From Roseburia sp. (GTDB lineage: Bacteria > Bacillota > Clostridia > Lachnospirales > Lachnospiraceae): a stretch of DNA of 64,000 nucleotides. Both the position numbers and the translations under genes were made by a program. The stretch's first letter is position 1. Every line of letters begins with the position of its first letter. Shown here in pieces: positions 62,465 to 64,000 of this stretch. Under the pieces are notes generated by a model, which ran no database searches, had not been told where the DNA came from, and saw only the letters and a program-made list of their open reading frames with translations. The stretch lies in assembly GCA_017937095.1 (NCBI GenBank), contig JAGBEG010000010.1, forward strand, positions 62,001 to 126,000, in the 5' to 3' direction.

Positions 62465-63355
62465 ATGGATATTAAGACGGAGATGGCAAAGCGCGCACAG
62501 GAGATAGAGAACGTTCTTAAGGCGTATCTTCCCAAGGAAGAAGGCTATCAGAAGACAATCATGGAAGCGATGAACTACAGCGTATTAGCCGGCGGGAAGC
62601 GCCTGCGTCCTATGCTGATGCGGGAGACTTACCGTCTTTTTGGCGGCAGGTCGAAGGTGATCGAGCCGTTTATGGCAGCCATCGAGATGATCCACACCTA
62701 TTCGCTGGTGCATGACGACCTTCCGGCAATGGATAACGACGAATACCGCAGAGGGAAGAAGACGACGCATGCGGTATTCGGCGAGGCGATGGGAATCCTC
62801 GCCGGGGATGCGCTTCTTAACTATGCGTATGAGACGGCGGCGCGCGCGTTCGATATGGAGCCGGATAATCCGGGTGTCTGCCGGGCATTTCAGATTCTCG
62901 CGAAAAAAGCCGGAATCTACGGCATGGTCGGAGGTCAGACGGTGGATGTGGAGTCCGAGGGCGCTTCCGATATGACCAAGGAGAAGCTTGACTTTATCTA
63001 CCGTCTTAAGACAAGCGCGCTGCTCGAGGCGTCGATGCAGGTGGGCGCTGTGCTTGCCGGGGCGACCGCAGGAGAGCAGAAGATTATTGAGGAGGTCGCG
63101 GGAGCCGTAGGGCTTGCGTTCCAGATTCAGGACGATATCTTAGACGTCACCAGCACGCAGGAGGTTCTTGGAAAGCCGATCGGAAGTGATGAGAAGAATC
63201 ACAAGATCACCTATGTGACTTACGAGGGCTTAGATAAGGCGAGAGAGGACGTTAAGTCCATATCGGAGGGCGCGATCGCGCGGATGGATGAGCTTGTAGT
63301 AAAGAACGAATTTTTGACGGAATTGCTCAGATATTTGATTTTCCGGGAGAAATAG
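62465..63355 (+). CDS. ispA: Farnesyl/geranyl diphosphate synthase
   Basis: Makes C15 (or C20) prenyl diphosphate from isopentenyl and dimethylallyl diphosphate. The 296-aa all-helical protein has GGKRLRPMLM, the first aspartate-rich motif VHDDLPAMDND, the GQTVDVESEG region and the second motif QIQDDILDVTST. The ATG at 62465 follows GGAAAGGATG. It stands between xseB and dxs, the common Firmicute order that joins early and late isoprenoid steps. Confidence 0.94.
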   Translation: MDIKTEMAKRAQEIENVLKAYLPKEEGYQKTIMEAMNYSVLAGGKRLRPMLMRETYRLFGGRSKVIEPFMAAIEMIHTYSLVHDDLPAMDNDEYRRGKKTTHAVFGEAMGILAGDALLNYAYETAARAFDMEPDNPGVCRAFQILAKKAGIYGMVGGQTVDVESEGASDMTKEKLDFIYRLKTSALLEASMQVGAVLAGATAGEQKIIEEVAGAVGLAFQIQDDILDVTSTQEVLGKPIGSDEKNHKITYVTYEGLDKAREDVKSISEGAIARMDELVVKNEFLTELLRYLIFREK

Positions 63356-63395
63356 GCTGCGCCAGGAGTAACGGCATTCCGGTGAAATAAAGGAA

Positions 63396-63410
63396 ACAGA
63401 GGTGCTCTGT
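63396..63410 (+). promoter_or_regulatory. Hairpin covering the dxs ribosome binding site
   Basis: ACAGAG-GTG-CTCTGT is a perfect stem-loop ending on the base before the dxs ATG and containing its GAGGTG site. It could hide the site from ribosomes. Confidence 0.5.
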
Positions 63411-64000
63411 ATGATATTAGAACGAATTCAGAAGGAAAATGACATCAAGGAGCTTTCCGATGATGAACTAAAACTGCTGGCATCGGAGATACGGGAGTTC
63501 TTAATCGAGAAGATTTCCGTGACGGGGGGACATCTTGCGTCCAATCTCGGCGTCGTGGAGCTTACGATGGCGCTTCATCTTTTTCTGGATCTGCCAAAGG
63601 ATAAGCTGATCTGGGATGTGGGGCATCAGTCCTATACACACAAGCTTCTGACCGGAAGGCGGGACGGCTTTGACACGCTGCGCAAGTACGGCGGTATGAG
63701 CGGATTCCCGAAGCGCAGGGAAAGCGAGTGCGACTGCTTTGATACGGGACACAGTTCTACGTCCATATCGGCGGGGCTTGGGTATGCCCACGCGAGGGAG
63801 ATTTCCGGGGAGGACTATAAGGTGGTATCCGTGATCGGTGACGGTGCGCTGACCGGAGGCATGGCATTCGAGGCGCTCAACAATGCGGCGCAGCTTAAGT
63901 CCAATTTTATCATTGTCTTAAATGATAATAATATGTCTATTTCTGAAAATGTCGGAGGGCTTTCGAGTTATCTTGCAGGCTTTCGGACGGCAGACGCCTA
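63411..64000 (+). CDS. dxs: 1-deoxy-D-xylulose-5-phosphate synthase, 3' end outside the window
   Basis: First step of the MEP isoprenoid pathway: joins pyruvate and glyceraldehyde 3-phosphate with thiamine diphosphate. The 196 codons visible show the start [70 protein letters not shown] and the cofactor site [19 protein letters not shown] with [13 protein letters not shown]. The frame has no stop before the window ends; the full protein is usually about 620 aa. It follows ispA by 55 bp. Confidence 0.95.
   Translation, partial: MILERIQKENDIKELSDDELKLLASEIREFLIEKISVTGGHLASNLGVVELTMALHLFLDLPKDKLIWDVGHQSYTHKLLTGRRDGFDTLRKYGGMSGFPKRRESECDCFDTGHSSTSISAGLGYAHAREISGEDYKVVSVIGDGALTGGMAFEALNNAAQLKSNFIIVLNDNNMSISENVGGLSSYLAGFRTADA

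Overview
The window is a gene-dense stretch of a bacterial chromosome that looks like a member of the Clostridia, most probably Lachnospiraceae. This rests on the gene set and its style: Gram-positive LexA boxes of the CGAAC-N4-GTTCG type, ribonuclease Y, Asp23, a recA-recX-rny order, an anaerobic (CbiK-type) cobalamin route, rubrerythrin, and strong AGGAGG ribosome binding sites. No organism name can be proved from the sequence alone. Nearly all genes are on the + strand. The exceptions are a DUF3783 gene, an AraC regulator, aroF and dinB.

Layout. 1-5.6 kb: the end of an anaerobic cobalamin operon (cbiET fusion, cobB/cbiA, cbiK-cbiL fusion), then a cysteine-rich-domain/metallophosphoesterase fusion. 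5.7-10 kb: AEC transporter, deoB, prfC, thioredoxin. 10.2-19.3 kb: a cyclic-di-GMP exopolysaccharide locus made of an unannotated 54-codon gene, a membrane diguanylate cyclase, a BcsA-like PilZ glycosyltransferase, a membrane-anchored exported protein, an MBOAT O-acyltransferase and a DHHW/AlgJ-like protein, followed by a lone 2-hydroxyacyl-CoA dehydratase-like gene. It resembles acetylated-polysaccharide systems (alginate, Wss acetylated cellulose) but in a Gram-positive setting. 19.36-19.89 kb: a giant imperfect palindrome of about 530 bp. 19.9-22.2 kb: a DUF3783 gene with an 11-residue repeat, then an AT-rich island with a CPBP protease gene and two 5'-truncated remnants (GNAT, Fic). 22.2-25.2 kb: a two-sensor, degenerate GGDEF plus EAL phosphodiesterase, which could oppose the cyclase. 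25.4-29.1 kb: SOS-controlled recA, recX, rny. 29.1-35.2 kb: AraC regulator, cytoplasmic GH53 galactanase and its ABC importer. 35.2-39.6 kb: NUDIX hydrolase, SpoIIM-like membrane protein, xerD, aroF, aroD. 39.6-44.4 kb: MarR regulator plus a heterodimeric ABC exporter. 44.5-50.3 kb: a complete fructose PTS operon (fruR, fruK, fruA, ptsH, ptsI). 50.3-53.5 kb: dinB, a DUF4422 glycosyltransferase, rubrerythrin. 53.7-64 kb: tRNA-Arg(CCG), an SH3-domain membrane protein, rluF, ligA, metA, an acidic unknown, Asp23, nusB, xseA, xseB, ispA, and the start of dxs, which runs off the window.

A recurring theme is short tandem duplication. Repeats of 66-, 33-, 28-, 20- and 43-bp period sit in protein linkers, leaders and gene ends, and a dispersed intergenic repeat appears twice. 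The most unusual items are the giant palindrome, the hairpin-preserving tandem array in front of nusB, the c-di-GMP/acetylation locus with its small leading gene, and the AT-rich remnant island.

All calls come from reading the sequence and recognising motifs; no database search was run.
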